Shown here piece after piece: positions 7,457 to 14,669 of a DNA stretch of 35,827 nucleotides. Position 1 is the stretch's first letter; each line of letters begins with the position of its first letter. Origin of the DNA: Thermodesulfovibrionia bacterium (GTDB taxonomy: Bacteria; Nitrospirota; Thermodesulfovibrionia; UBA6902). The notes beneath the pieces are model-generated. The model saw only the letters and a program-made list of their open reading frames with translations, searched no databases and had not been told where the DNA came from. The stretch is taken from the NCBI GenBank assembly GCA_020057065.1, contig JAGVGM010000271.1, forward strand, positions 1 to 35,827. Direction: 5' to 3'. Both the position numbers and the translations under genes were made by a program.

Positions 7457-7483
7457 ATCCCCCTTTTGCTTAGGGGGATTTTT
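7457..7483 (+). terminator. Intrinsic terminator of the liv operon, made from a repeat half-element
   Basis: ATCCCCC pairs with GGGGGAT around a TTTTGCTTA loop and is followed by TTTTTG. It begins 26 bases after the livK stop. The sequence AAAATCCCCCTTCATCCCCC just upstream is the inner block of the MITE-like half-element, so the terminator appears to derive from a repeat. The remaining stretch up to 7647 holds nothing I can name. Confidence 0.75.
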
Positions 7484-7647
7484 GTTTCTCCTAAGGGTAA
7501 ATTAAAAACCGGGGCACTAAGCTGCAGCGCTGAAATCAAAAGTTCAGAAGGCAAATGAAGTTACAGTAATATCCCCGATCCCGGAAAGGCCTGGACAGAG
7601 GAAAGATGTAATGTGAAGATAATGGAAAGTTATTTTGTATTATGAGG

Positions 7648-8325
7648 TTACTTTCTCTCGCATACAGGAGACTTTGAAATTTTTTGCCTGTTCATACGGG
7701 ACAGGAAGTATATTGATATCAGGAGCAGGATAATTCCGCCGGTTACAATGGCAGGACTCCAGACGTGTTTTGGAAGGGATTCATAGAGGCCGTAAATCCC
7801 AAAGGCGATGAAGATCAGCGCGGCAAACCATTTCATAAGTTTCTCCGGGATATTTTTACCCATGACAATGCCGACAATTATTCCAATGGCGTTGGAAATG
7901 AGCATCCCGAGTGTGGTCCCCATCCATACGGTGATAACGGTATTGTACTGAACGGCAAGGGCAATGGTTGCGAGCTGGGTCTTGTCCCCCATTTCGGCAA
8001 TGAAGAATGCAATTGCCACAGTCCAGAACGGGCTGAAATTAAACCGCTTGTCCTCGCCGTGCAGTGTATCGCCCCGAATGGTCCAGAGGCCGAAGATTAT
8101 AAAAGACGCAGATGCTGCAATCTTTATATATTCCATAGGTACGATAGCAGCGAGATATTTCCCGGCGGCCGCGGCAAGGAGATGGTTCAGCGCGGTTGCC
8201 CAGAATACAGCCCACATGACGGTCTGCCAGCGGTATCTGCAGGCAAATGCCATGGCAAGCAACTGGGTCTTGTCGCCCATTTCAGCAAGAACTACAAATA
8301 TGAGAGATGCCAGAAAAGCTGTCAT
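7648..8325 (-). CDS. GDT1/TMEM165 family (UPF0016) divalent cation transporter
   Basis: A 225-residue inner-membrane protein made of two homologous three-helix halves. Each half has the family signature E-x-G-D-K-T: VLAEMGDKTQLLAMA (E15-T20) and FIAEMGDKTQLATIA (E111-T116). The family exports or exchanges Mn2+ (bacterial MneA-type proteins, eukaryotic Gdt1/TMEM165, which also carry Ca2+). The acidic and polar residues of both motifs are intact. It starts one base after the stop of the upstream glycosyltransferase gene and so is almost surely co-transcribed and translationally coupled with it. No manganese (yybP-ykoY) riboswitch is visible upstream of the pair. Confidence 0.93.
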   Translation of the reverse strand: MTAFLASLIFVVLAEMGDKTQLLAMAFACRYRWQTVMWAVFWATALNHLLAAAAGKYLAAIVPMEYIKIAASASFIIFGLWTIRGDTLHGEDKRFNFSPFWTVAIAFFIAEMGDKTQLATIALAVQYNTVITVWMGTTLGMLISNAIGIIVGIVMGKNIPEKLMKWFAALIFIAFGIYGLYESLPKHVWSPAIVTGGIILLLISIYFLSRMNRQKISKSPVCERK

Positions 8326-8326
8326 T

Positions 8327-10060
8327 TTATATTTTTGCTATCTTCTCGTAAACCTGGAAATATTTCCCGGCATTTCTTTCCCAGGTGAAACTGCCGACCC
8401 TTTGAAAACCATTAAGGATCATCTTGTAATAATTATCCTGTTTATATTGATAAATATGGACGGCTTTTTTTAGAACCTCGTATAAATTATCCGCCATATT
8501 TTGAACCCATGGGTTGGATTTTCTCATTTGCACATTAGGTCCGGTCTCCACAAAGGCCCTTATGTTATTCAGTGTGCAGAAGACAGCGTTTTCTTTAAAA
8601 AGAAAACCGCATTCAGCATCTATCTGGTCTACCAATCCACCTGTTGCTCTGCCAATATTTACAGTCCCGTTTGCCATGTATTCAACGGCTGCTCCGAAAG
8701 GTTCGTATATGGAAGGCATGATGCCAAAGGTTGCGCCTGTCTGAAGTTCGTTGTACCCTTTTTCAATCCTGAAGGGATAGACGAGCAAATTCCCCTTACA
8801 TTTGCAGGCCACTTCATAAAAATAATCGAGGTCTGAATCACGGACGGTCAAAGGGGTCATAATTACCTTTATTTCATCTTCAGAGAATTTCTCTATTGCG
8901 CGTAACAGAATATCATATCCTTTCTGCAGGGGATCGTATCTTCCGCTCATCAGGATAATAGGGATATTGTCCGGCAATTTTGAAATGGTTTTTCCCTTAT
9001 AAGTCAATCCGCCGATCAGCTCTTTCGGTTTGTATATGGACAGTATCTTCAATAGCGCTTTTCTTTTTTGCAGTTTTATCTTTTTTAGTTCATCTAAAGA
9101 AGTCTTTTCTTTCTTGGCATAATCCGGTGAGAGATCAATGAAGGCCCCGTTGTCAACGCCATAGACGCCGCTTTTCCTGAATATGCCCTGCAGATGAGGC
9201 GCAAAATAATCTGTCTGTAAAATGTCTCTGGTCAATTCCTCTGCAAAATGTTCGCTTACAGTGGTCACAGGCGCATCGGTCAACTGAAGGCCTATCTGGT
9301 ATGCTGTTAATCCATTACCGGGGATCGAAGATAGTTTGTTCCTTGGAATGCCGTTAGTAATTCGTGACAATAATTCAAACGGAATGAATGAATCGTATGA
9401 ATTATGCATTGTTTGAGCAGTGCCGCATGATTCAAGTGTATTGTTCAACATGGCAATTTTTGAGGTTAAAGCAATAAGGGCAGTTTGCCATTCCTGCAGA
9501 TGAAATACAATATTTTTGCGGATATTTAATATATTGAGGGCCAGCGGCACAGCCTTGCAGAAGAAAAGTGCGCTTTCTCTAATGGCATTGTCATTCAGTT
9601 GGCTGTTCTCTTCAGTATAGAGGTACGGGTCCTTCAGTCTGTTACCGGACTGAAAAAAGCCGTCCGCCTTTAAATAATATTCAGTGACACTGCCGATTGC
9701 CGGTTTGCTGTACTTCCATGTATATTCGAACAGGTTGACCTGAACTTTCCTGCTATTGAATGGGACGCTGAAGGATTTCCCTGTAGGCTTTAACTTTGTC
9801 TTATCAATAAGGTTTGGATAGAAAGGGGTCATCAGGATGACACTCTGGATTTTCTGGACCTCTTTCAGATATGGCAGGATATTTGTTGTCACCGCAGCCA
9901 AACCGCCGCTTCTTGCAAAACGGCTTTCAAAAGAACAATAAACGACATTTTGTATTTCAAGCTTTTTAAGCCTGCCGGTGATCAATGCTATCTCACTGGC
10001 TTTGAAAAACCTGCTCATCAGCGCCCAGTCCTTGGTCCATTTGTTGAAATTAAGATCCAT
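8327..10060 (-). CDS. Glycogen/starch synthase-like glycosyltransferase (GT5 family)
   Basis: A 577-residue two-lobed GT-B enzyme. The N-terminal half has SGGLAAVTTNILPYL (51-65, counterpart of the KTGGLADV nucleotide-sugar loop), FHLQEWQTALIAL (186-198, counterpart of HDWHT), and VTTVSEHFAEEL. The C-terminal half has GRYDPLQKGYD (373-383) and PSIYEPFGAAVEYMANG (449-465) followed by RATGGLVDQI, the GT5 donor-binding region with the conserved Glu. It is about 100 residues longer than typical GlgA and has Arg-Ser in place of Lys-Thr in the loop, so donor and product may differ from ADP-glucose/glycogen. The start has GGGAGAAAAA before ATG. It heads a two-gene operon with the GDT1-type transporter. 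Confidence 0.85.
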   Translation of the reverse strand: MDLNFNKWTKDWALMSRFFKASEIALITGRLKKLEIQNVVYCSFESRFARSGGLAAVTTNILPYLKEVQKIQSVILMTPFYPNLIDKTKLKPTGKSFSVPFNSRKVQVNLFEYTWKYSKPAIGSVTEYYLKADGFFQSGNRLKDPYLYTEENSQLNDNAIRESALFFCKAVPLALNILNIRKNIVFHLQEWQTALIALTSKIAMLNNTLESCGTAQTMHNSYDSFIPFELLSRITNGIPRNKLSSIPGNGLTAYQIGLQLTDAPVTTVSEHFAEELTRDILQTDYFAPHLQGIFRKSGVYGVDNGAFIDLSPDYAKKEKTSLDELKKIKLQKRKALLKILSIYKPKELIGGLTYKGKTISKLPDNIPIILMSGRYDPLQKGYDILLRAIEKFSEDEIKVIMTPLTVRDSDLDYFYEVACKCKGNLLVYPFRIEKGYNELQTGATFGIMPSIYEPFGAAVEYMANGTVNIGRATGGLVDQIDAECGFLFKENAVFCTLNNIRAFVETGPNVQMRKSNPWVQNMADNLYEVLKKAVHIYQYKQDNYYKMILNGFQRVGSFTWERNAGKYFQVYEKIAKI

Positions 10061-10098
10061 TTTTTCTCCCGGATATTCCCTGTTATTTATGACTTTAA

Positions 10099-10127
10099 AG
10101 TATACATAAAAATGGAAAAGATTTAAA
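10099..10127 (-). promoter_or_regulatory. Possible sigma-70 promoter for the glycosyltransferase operon
   Basis: On the minus strand TTTAAA (10127-10122) and TATACT (10104-10099) are separated by 17 bp, about 40 bases before the ATG at 10060. The -10 box is good and the -35 box is weak (4 of 6). It is divergent from the cytochrome promoter at 10137. Confidence 0.45.
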
Positions 10128-10136
10128 TCGCCATTA

Positions 10137-10165
10137 TTGCAAGCAGAGTTTTTCTCTGATAGAAT
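10137..10165 (+). promoter_or_regulatory. Sigma-70 promoter for the cytochrome c gene
   Basis: TTGCAA (10137-10142) and TAGAAT (10160-10165) are separated by exactly 17 bp, and the predicted start point lies about 20 bases upstream of an ideal ribosome-binding site. The spacer contains AGAGTTTTTCTCT, a small palindrome that could be an operator. Confidence 0.65.
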
Positions 10166-10191
10166 CTAAATCAGAAAGGAGGTGAACAAGA

Positions 10192-10566
10192 ATGAGAATA
10201 TTTAAATTTACTTTTCTGCTGATACTGTTTGTTGCTTTGATATGTTCTTTTGCTTTTGCAATGAAACATACTCCTGAAGACAGTGGTAAAGCGCTCTTTA
10301 GTGACCCGAAATTTGCCGGGGGACAGAAGGCGTGCAACGAATGCCATCCAAATGGAAAGGGTCTGGAGAATGCTGCTAACAAAAAAGAGTTTAACATCAT
10401 GGGCAAAAAACAGAAGGGACTTGAGGAAGCGGTAAACTTCTGCATTGTTAATGCAAACAAAGGAAAAGCCATAGATGTAAAATCGGAACAAATGAAGGAT
10501 ATGGTTGCCTATATTAAGTCATTAATGGGTAAGATGATGGAAAAAAAGACAGGCGGTTACTATTAA
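10192..10566 (+). CDS. Small periplasmic c-type cytochrome
   Basis: A 124-residue exported monohaem cytochrome. Residues 1-23 form a Sec signal ending AFA; the haem site is CNECH (C48, C51, H52) preceded by GGQKA. The likely axial Met is M101 or M104 in EQMKDMVAYIKSL, the C-terminal helix typical of class I cytochromes. AVNFCIVNANKGKAID resembles small cytochromes of Geobacter-like and Nitrospirota genomes. It probably carries electrons in the periplasm. AGGAGGTGA seven bases before the ATG is a near-perfect Shine-Dalgarno, suggesting strong expression. A hairpin follows the stop at 10575. Confidence 0.9.
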   Translation: MRIFKFTFLLILFVALICSFAFAMKHTPEDSGKALFSDPKFAGGQKACNECHPNGKGLENAANKKEFNIMGKKQKGLEEAVNFCIVNANKGKAIDVKSEQMKDMVAYIKSLMGKMMEKKTGGYY

Positions 10567-10574
10567 TTTTTTTA

Positions 10575-10604
10575 AAGAGGAGGGCTGTGTGCGGTCCTCC
10601 TCTT
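10575..10604 (+). terminator. Hairpin after the cytochrome c gene
   Basis: AAGAGGAGG pairs perfectly with CCTCCTCTT across 12 bases. Its 5' arm also looks like a ribosome-binding site for an alternative GTG start (10589) of the next gene, so the hairpin could terminate or hide that site. The downstream T-run is short. Confidence 0.55.
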
Positions 10605-10624
10605 GCATTTATAGACATACCTCT

Positions 10625-11020
10625 ATGAGATCTCGCAAGTTATTCTGGATATGCATTGTTTCTGTTAGTTTAATTGCACTGTATTTTTCATTCAGATATT
10701 TTGTTTCAACAATAACTGAACTGCCTGCCGGGGACTCATTAAATAACATTATCAGGAGCGACACTGAAAATATAGCAAGAGGCAAGATTCTTTTTGATGC
10801 CAAGTGCAGGTTTTGTCATAATGCTTATAATACTGAAACAATTGCAGGCCCGGGCCTGCAAGGCATACTTAAAAAACCGGAACTTCCTGTGAGCAGACGC
10901 CCTGCAACGTCTGATGATGTCAGAAGTCAATTAAGGCAGCCTTTTAGCAGAATGCCTTCATTCGATTATCTGACAGATAAGGAAGTCGAAGATATCATAG
11001 CTTTTTTAAATACACTCTAA
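10625..11020 (+). CDS. Membrane-anchored c-type cytochrome
   Basis: From ATG 10625 this gives 131 residues: an uncleaved-looking signal anchor (about 5-27), a haem site CRFCH (C61, C64, H65) followed by GPGLQGIL, and a distal Met ligand M110 in SRMPSFDYL, then DKEVEDIIAFLNTL, the usual class I cytochrome ending. The frame also opens at GTG 10589, behind AGGAGGG, adding 12 residues; that site lies in a hairpin arm, so the shorter form with a normal membrane anchor is preferred. Placed right after another cytochrome, it may be its membrane partner in electron transfer. Confidence 0.85.
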   Translation: MRSRKLFWICIVSVSLIALYFSFRYFVSTITELPAGDSLNNIIRSDTENIARGKILFDAKCRFCHNAYNTETIAGPGLQGILKKPELPVSRRPATSDDVRSQLRQPFSRMPSFDYLTDKEVEDIIAFLNTL

Positions 11021-11027
11021 TAAAAAT

Positions 11028-11046
11028 GAGTTAAGAGTTAAGAGTT
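11028..11046 (+). repeat. Short 7-bp array (GAGTTAA, about 2.7 copies)
   Basis: GAGTTAAGAGTTAAGAGTT lies in the 42-bp gap between the cytochrome and the zinc-ribbon gene. It is short but shows the same 7-bp period as the other gap-filling arrays in the window. Confidence 0.55.
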
Positions 11047-11062
11047 TTGGTGAAGCAATTTT

Positions 11063-11341
11063 ATGGAAGACAAAGAGATTGATGATATACTCGGAATAAC
11101 GCGATGTGCGCGCTGCGGGCACAGGCTTGAAGGAGAGATTGAATGTCCGTTCTGCTCTCTTTTCCCTGACCATCCTAAAAAGGAAAGGATCCCCAAATGG
11201 ATCTACCTGACAGCGTGTTTTCTTACTTCACCGTTAAGTCTCTACTTTATTCTCAAAACAGATCGTTTAAACAAACTTGAGAAAATATTTGCTTTCTCCG
11301 GATGCATTCTGTGGATAGGCGGATACCGGTTGTGGATTTAA
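11063..11341 (+). CDS. Zinc-ribbon small membrane protein, function unknown
   Basis: A 92-residue protein with an N-terminal zinc ribbon, C15-x2-C18 and C28-x2-C31, and two hydrophobic helices (about 46-63 and 73-90). The ribbon would face the cytoplasm. Proteins of this layout are common and mostly uncharacterised. It follows the two cytochromes in the same direction and could be their accessory, but only position suggests this. The Shine-Dalgarno is weak (GGTGAAG, 13 bases before ATG). Confidence 0.7.
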   Translation: MEDKEIDDILGITRCARCGHRLEGEIECPFCSLFPDHPKKERIPKWIYLTACFLTSPLSLYFILKTDRLNKLEKIFAFSGCILWIGGYRLWI

Positions 11342-11357
11342 CCTACAAAAAGCATTT

Positions 11358-11491
11358 GGCCACAGATAAACACAGATTAACACCGATAGAACAAAAACTT
11401 ATATTTATTTCGTGAGTTACCCAAAAAGTGAAATCTGAACAACTTGTAATTCATTTAATAATCCGCGTCAATCAGTGCAAATCAGTGGCTA
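11358..11491 (+). repeat. Inverted pair of 10-bp-period repeats (MITE-like)
   Basis: The left arm at 11358-11388 is CACAGATAAA, CACAGATTAA, CACCGATAGA, three decamers. The right arm at 11461-11491 is the diverged complement: ATCCGCGTCA, ATCAGTGCAA, ATCAGTGGCT. They are about 70 bp apart with AT-rich filler. Sequences with this CACAGAT.../ATCAGTG... layout are scattered in many bacterial genomes. A shorter related piece (CTCTGTGCCCTCTGTGG) lies at 17404-17420. Confidence 0.65.
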
Positions 11492-11514
11492 ACTGCCGTT
11501 TTTAGATTTAAGTT

Positions 11515-11667
11515 TTATTTGCCTTTAAATCCGGGGCATCCCTCAAATCCCCTGCAGGATTTCTGCTTTCTTAATTTACATTCCTTGTTAAAACACACAG
11601 TAGATGACTGTCTTTCTGAAGCATTTTTATTGGAGGCAGATTTTTTGGAAATTCTCCTTATTGCCAC
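11515..11667 (-). CDS. Candidate 50-residue Cys-rich protein
   Basis: On the minus strand a GTG-started frame of 50 codons has a basic, Ser-rich first half and a compact Cys-rich end: C25, C30, C38 and C44 in the pattern Cx4C...CRGFEGCPGFKGK. Four cysteines in 20 residues, with the last in a GFEGC turn, suggest a metal site or small zinc or iron-sulfur fold, and chance AT-rich sequence rarely gives this. TATAAT lies five bases before GTG, and AAGGAG lies inside the frame, so the exact start is unsure (a later non-ATG start is possible). It is the only coding signal in the 465-bp stretch between 11341 and 11816; the plus-strand frame over it looks like its shadow. Confidence 0.45.
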   Translation of the reverse strand: MAIRRISKKSASNKNASERQSSTVCFNKECKLRKQKSCRGFEGCPGFKGK

Positions 11668-11815
11668 AATGTATTATAACCAATCCGAACGCCTTAAGTT
11701 TTGTTGCAGGGGTTGCAATTTAATTTAAATCTGATATAAAGGAGTTGATGAAAGGATGTTCTGAAAGCGCTGAGTTTAATAAATCCTTATTGAACAAGAA
11801 TGTATATTGATTAAT

Positions 11816-12382
11816 ATGAACAACATAAATTCAAAGGAATTGTTCAGGACTGCACAACGCCTTTTTATTGAAGACAAAAAGCATGAATGCATTGATGTAT
11901 TCTCAAAAGCTATAGATGCCGGCGAGAAGACACAGATCGCCTATCTCAGCAGGGGTGTAGCTTTTATTAAGACAGAACAAACTGATGATGCCATTAAAGA
12001 CTTCAGCATGGTTGTCAGTATGAATAATAACAATATGCGGGCGCACTTTTATCGTGGAATTGCTTATTTGTCGAAGGCTGATTTTCATAACGCTATCAGA
12101 GACTTTGACAAGACAATAGAATTGAAACCGGATCACGGAGCTGCCTTTTTTGCAAGAGGCTCTGCCTATGCGCAATCAGGCGATACGTCAGAAGCTGCGA
12201 GGAACTTCAAGACTGCTTTAATATATTCTGAAACTGAGGCACAGGGTTTTGCCGATACTTTTGGAATATTCAGGACTCAGTTCGAGAGGACCTTGGCGCT
12301 CATGACAGATGAGAGTAAAATGCCGGTCCTGGAGCTTACAGAAGATGAAATTGATAAGCTGAAAAGCTGGCTTGAAGAATAA
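11816..12382 (+). CDS. TPR-repeat protein
   Basis: A 188-residue soluble protein built of about three tetratricopeptide repeats. The clearest are AYLSRGVAFIKTEQTDDAIK, AHFYRGIAYLSKADFHNAIR (followed by DFDKTIELKPD) and AFFARGSAYAQSGDTSEAAR. These make a protein-binding superhelix. No signal peptide or enzyme domain is seen. A TTG three codons upstream (11807) is a possible alternative start; neither has a good Shine-Dalgarno. It is 27 bp upstream of transketolase in the same direction, but partner proteins are unknown. Confidence 0.8.
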   Translation: MNNINSKELFRTAQRLFIEDKKHECIDVFSKAIDAGEKTQIAYLSRGVAFIKTEQTDDAIKDFSMVVSMNNNNMRAHFYRGIAYLSKADFHNAIRDFDKTIELKPDHGAAFFARGSAYAQSGDTSEAARNFKTALIYSETEAQGFADTFGIFRTQFERTLALMTDESKMPVLELTEDEIDKLKSWLEE

Positions 12383-12397
12383 TTTAAATAAAATACT

Positions 12398-12403
12398 TAT
12401 AAT
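12398..12403 (+). promoter_or_regulatory. Consensus -10 box placed for a leaderless transketolase mRNA
   Basis: TATAAT ends six bases before the transketolase ATG (12410), so transcription from it would begin at or next to the A of ATG. The upstream -35 region has no good match, and the gene lacks a Shine-Dalgarno, which is consistent with a leaderless message but not proof. Confidence 0.35.
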
Positions 12404-12409
12404 TTCAGA

Positions 12410-14251
12410 ATGGATATAGAAGGAAGATTAAAAGAATTAGCCAGACTCATCCGTTATTACATCCTTGTCTCAACAACAGAGGCAGGGTCAGGGCATCCAA
12501 CATCTTCGTTGTCAGCAGCAGATCTGATGACATGCCTGTTATTCGGGAATGTATTCAGATTCGATATAGCCCATCCCGAGCATCCGAACAATGACCGGCT
12601 TATTTTTTCAAAGGGCCATGCCTCACCGCTATTTTACTCGCAGTGGGCTGCAGCAGGGGTTTTGAGCTATGAGCAACTGATGAGCCTGCGAAAATTCGGC
12701 AGTATTCTTGAAGGACATCCGACCCCGGCATTTAATTTTGTTGAAGCAGCAACAGGTTCTTTGGGACAGGGACTTTCCATAGGGGTCGGGATCGCCTTAA
12801 ATGCAAAATATATAGATAAATTACCATATAACACCTTTGTGCTTCTCGGAGACAGTGAAATGGCTGAAGGTTCTCAATGGGAGGCAATACAGATCGCCGC
12901 ACATTACAAACTGGACAACCTTATCGGGATCCTTGATGTCAACCGTCTGGGTCAGCGCGGGGAGACGATGTACGGGCATGATATTGCCGCATATGAAAGG
13001 CGAATTTCATCTTTCGGATGGCAAACCATTATGATCGATGGTCATTCATTAACTGAAATACTCTCTGCATATGAAAATGCACTGAAGTCAAATGACAGAC
13101 CTGCTATGATCATTGCCGGAACCACGAAAGGGAAGGGTGTATCATTTCTTGAAGACAAAAATGGATGGCACGGAAAGGCAGTTACAAAAGAAGAGCTTCC
13201 AAAGGCGCTTGAAGAAATAGGGGAAGTAGATAAATCAATCCGCGGCGAAATACCCGGGCCTGAAGATCTTATGCCTGAAAAAAAATTATCAGGGACGATG
13301 AAAGAGATTTACTATGCCCATGATAAACCTGTTGCCACGAGAAAGGCATATGGTAATGCACTGAAACGCATCTTCACTGCTTTTCCCGATATTGTCGTTC
13401 TGGATGCAGAGGTGAGCAATTCAACCTATTCCGAGATATTTAAGAACGAATATCCCGACAGGTTTTTTGAAATGTATATTGCAGAGCAGAATATGGCGGG
13501 TGCGGCCCTCGGCCTGTCAAGCAGGGGCAAGATCCCTTTTGTTTCGACATTTGCAGCATTTTTAACCCGTGCATATGACCAGATAAGAATGAGCCAATAC
13601 TCGGATTCCAATATTAAATTCTGCGGCTCTCACGCAGGTGTATCTATCGGTGAAGACGGAGCTTCACAGATGGGGCTTGAGGACCTTGCCATGTTTCGGA
13701 CGCTTCTCGACAGTGTGGTGCTTTATCCTTCAGATGCTGTTTCAACAGAGAGGCTGATTGAAGAGATGGCAAAACACAAGGGGATATCTTATATACGCAC
13801 AACAAGAAAAGAAACACCCATTATTTACAACATCGATGAAAAATTTATGATCGGCGGGAGTAAGGTATTAACTGAGAGCAAAGAAGATGTTTTCACTGTT
13901 GCGAGCGCCGGGATCACACTGCATGAGGCGCTTAATGCTTATGAGGCATTGAAAAAAGAAAATATCATTATCCGTGTAATTGACCTTTATTGCATTAAAC
14001 CAATTGACGCGGTAACGCTTAAGAAAGCGGCAGAAGACACAAGAGCTATAATTACTGTTGAAGACCATTTTGCTGAAGGCGGGATAGGCGAAGCGGTAAG
14101 AAGCTCACTTGCAGAGAGTACGGTTCCTGTCTACTCACTTGCAGTAAGAAAAATGCCCCGGAGCGGGAAGCCGCAGGAACTTCTCGAGTATGAGGAGATA
14201 TCAAGCAAGGCGATTATTGCGAAGGTGAAGACTTTGCTTGGTAAGATGTAG
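12410..14251 (+). CDS. tkt: Transketolase (single-chain, animal/archaeal-like length)
   Basis: A thiamine-diphosphate enzyme moving two-carbon units between sugar phosphates in the non-oxidative pentose phosphate pathway. Motifs: GSGHPTSSLSAADLM (about 27-40), FSKGHASPL, EAATGSLGQGLSIGVG (112-127), and the ThDP/metal motif GDSEMAEGSQWEA (147-159) with DVNRLGQ. The second half has the catalytic-cofactor Glu in IAEQNMAGAALGLSS (E359) and RAYDQIRMSQ. The C-terminal domain is present (SVVLYPSDAVSTE, ITVEDHFAEGGIGEAV). At 613 residues it resembles the shorter class found in animals and many anaerobes rather than the 660-residue E. coli type. GDS replaces the common GDG. It is preceded by a TATAAT with leaderless spacing. 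Confidence 0.95.
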   Translation: MDIEGRLKELARLIRYYILVSTTEAGSGHPTSSLSAADLMTCLLFGNVFRFDIAHPEHPNNDRLIFSKGHASPLFYSQWAAAGVLSYEQLMSLRKFGSILEGHPTPAFNFVEAATGSLGQGLSIGVGIALNAKYIDKLPYNTFVLLGDSEMAEGSQWEAIQIAAHYKLDNLIGILDVNRLGQRGETMYGHDIAAYERRISSFGWQTIMIDGHSLTEILSAYENALKSNDRPAMIIAGTTKGKGVSFLEDKNGWHGKAVTKEELPKALEEIGEVDKSIRGEIPGPEDLMPEKKLSGTMKEIYYAHDKPVATRKAYGNALKRIFTAFPDIVVLDAEVSNSTYSEIFKNEYPDRFFEMYIAEQNMAGAALGLSSRGKIPFVSTFAAFLTRAYDQIRMSQYSDSNIKFCGSHAGVSIGEDGASQMGLEDLAMFRTLLDSVVLYPSDAVSTERLIEEMAKHKGISYIRTTRKETPIIYNIDEKFMIGGSKVLTESKEDVFTVASAGITLHEALNAYEALKKENIIIRVIDLYCIKPIDAVTLKKAAEDTRAIITVEDHFAEGGIGEAVRSSLAESTVPVYSLAVRKMPRSGKPQELLEYEEISSKAIIAKVKTLLGKM

Positions 14252-14300
14252 GGGCGGGGTGTTCCCCCCTTTGTTAAAGGTGGGTAATTACCACCCTTAA
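14248..14300 (+). repeat. Degenerate GTAGGGGC hairpin fused to a half MITE-like element
   Basis: GTAGGGGCGGGGTGTTCCCCCC is a decayed hairpin starting inside the transketolase stop codon. It runs into CCCCCCTTTGTTAAAGGTGG and CCACCCTTAACTGAATGG, which match the right half (hairpin plus outer end) of the element at 2223-2390. So the two repeat classes are joined here. Confidence 0.65.
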
Positions 14301-14331
14301 CTGAATGGATACTTTCGCAGGCAATTATTTA

Positions 14332-14361
14332 TTGACATCTATCGGCAAAACTGATTTACTA
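14332..14361 (+). promoter_or_regulatory. Possible promoter of the DUF433 antitoxin gene
   Basis: TTGACA is a perfect -35 box at 14332-14337. TTTACT or TTACTA follows at 17-18 bp as a moderate -10 box, about 60 bases before ATG 14420. Confidence 0.45.
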
Positions 14362-14419
14362 ATAATTGATCTATCCTGAAAAATTATTCTAAGAAACAGG
14401 TAATTGAGAGGTTACTGAT

Positions 14420-14665
14420 ATGAAAAAAGAAGATTTATTAAATCGTATTACGGTAAACCAGGAAGTAATGGTGGGCAAGCCAACGATCAGAGGATTGAGA
14501 ATAACGGTAGAACAAATATTGCAGGCGCTTGCAGGCGGAGTGACTGTTGCAGAACTGTTGGAAGACTATCCTGAACTTGAAAGAGAAGATATTCAGGCCG
14601 TTCTTGTTTATGCTTCTGAGCTGGTTAATGAAGAACAGGTTTTTGCTGTTAATAAGACGGAGTGA
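14420..14665 (+). CDS. DUF433 family antitoxin
   Basis: An 81-residue protein with the DUF433 pattern: ITVNQEVMVGKPTIRGLRIT, then VEQILQALAGGVTVAELLEDYPELEREDIQAVLVYASEL, a helix-turn-helix-like region used for DNA binding and autoregulation. In such pairs it normally neutralises a PIN-like DUF5615 toxin encoded just downstream. That toxin is here internally deleted (14670-14877), so this antitoxin is an orphan. It has its own candidate promoter. Confidence 0.88.
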   Translation: MKKEDLLNRITVNQEVMVGKPTIRGLRITVEQILQALAGGVTVAELLEDYPELEREDIQAVLVYASELVNEEQVFAVNKTE

Positions 14666-14669
14666 GGGG

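Noticed and set aside
7765-8388. 207-codon plus-strand ORF (and a second one at 7964)
   Set aside because: They are shadows of the GDT1-type transporter; the composition is unlike a protein.
8326-10098. Manganese riboswitch for the GDT1-type gene
   Set aside because: The gene follows another gene by one base, and the operon's short leader (about 30 bases) is too small for a yybP-ykoY element.
11519-11728. 69-codon plus-strand ORF
   Set aside because: It starts with TTG without a ribosome-binding site and overlaps the more convincing minus-strand Cys-rich frame.
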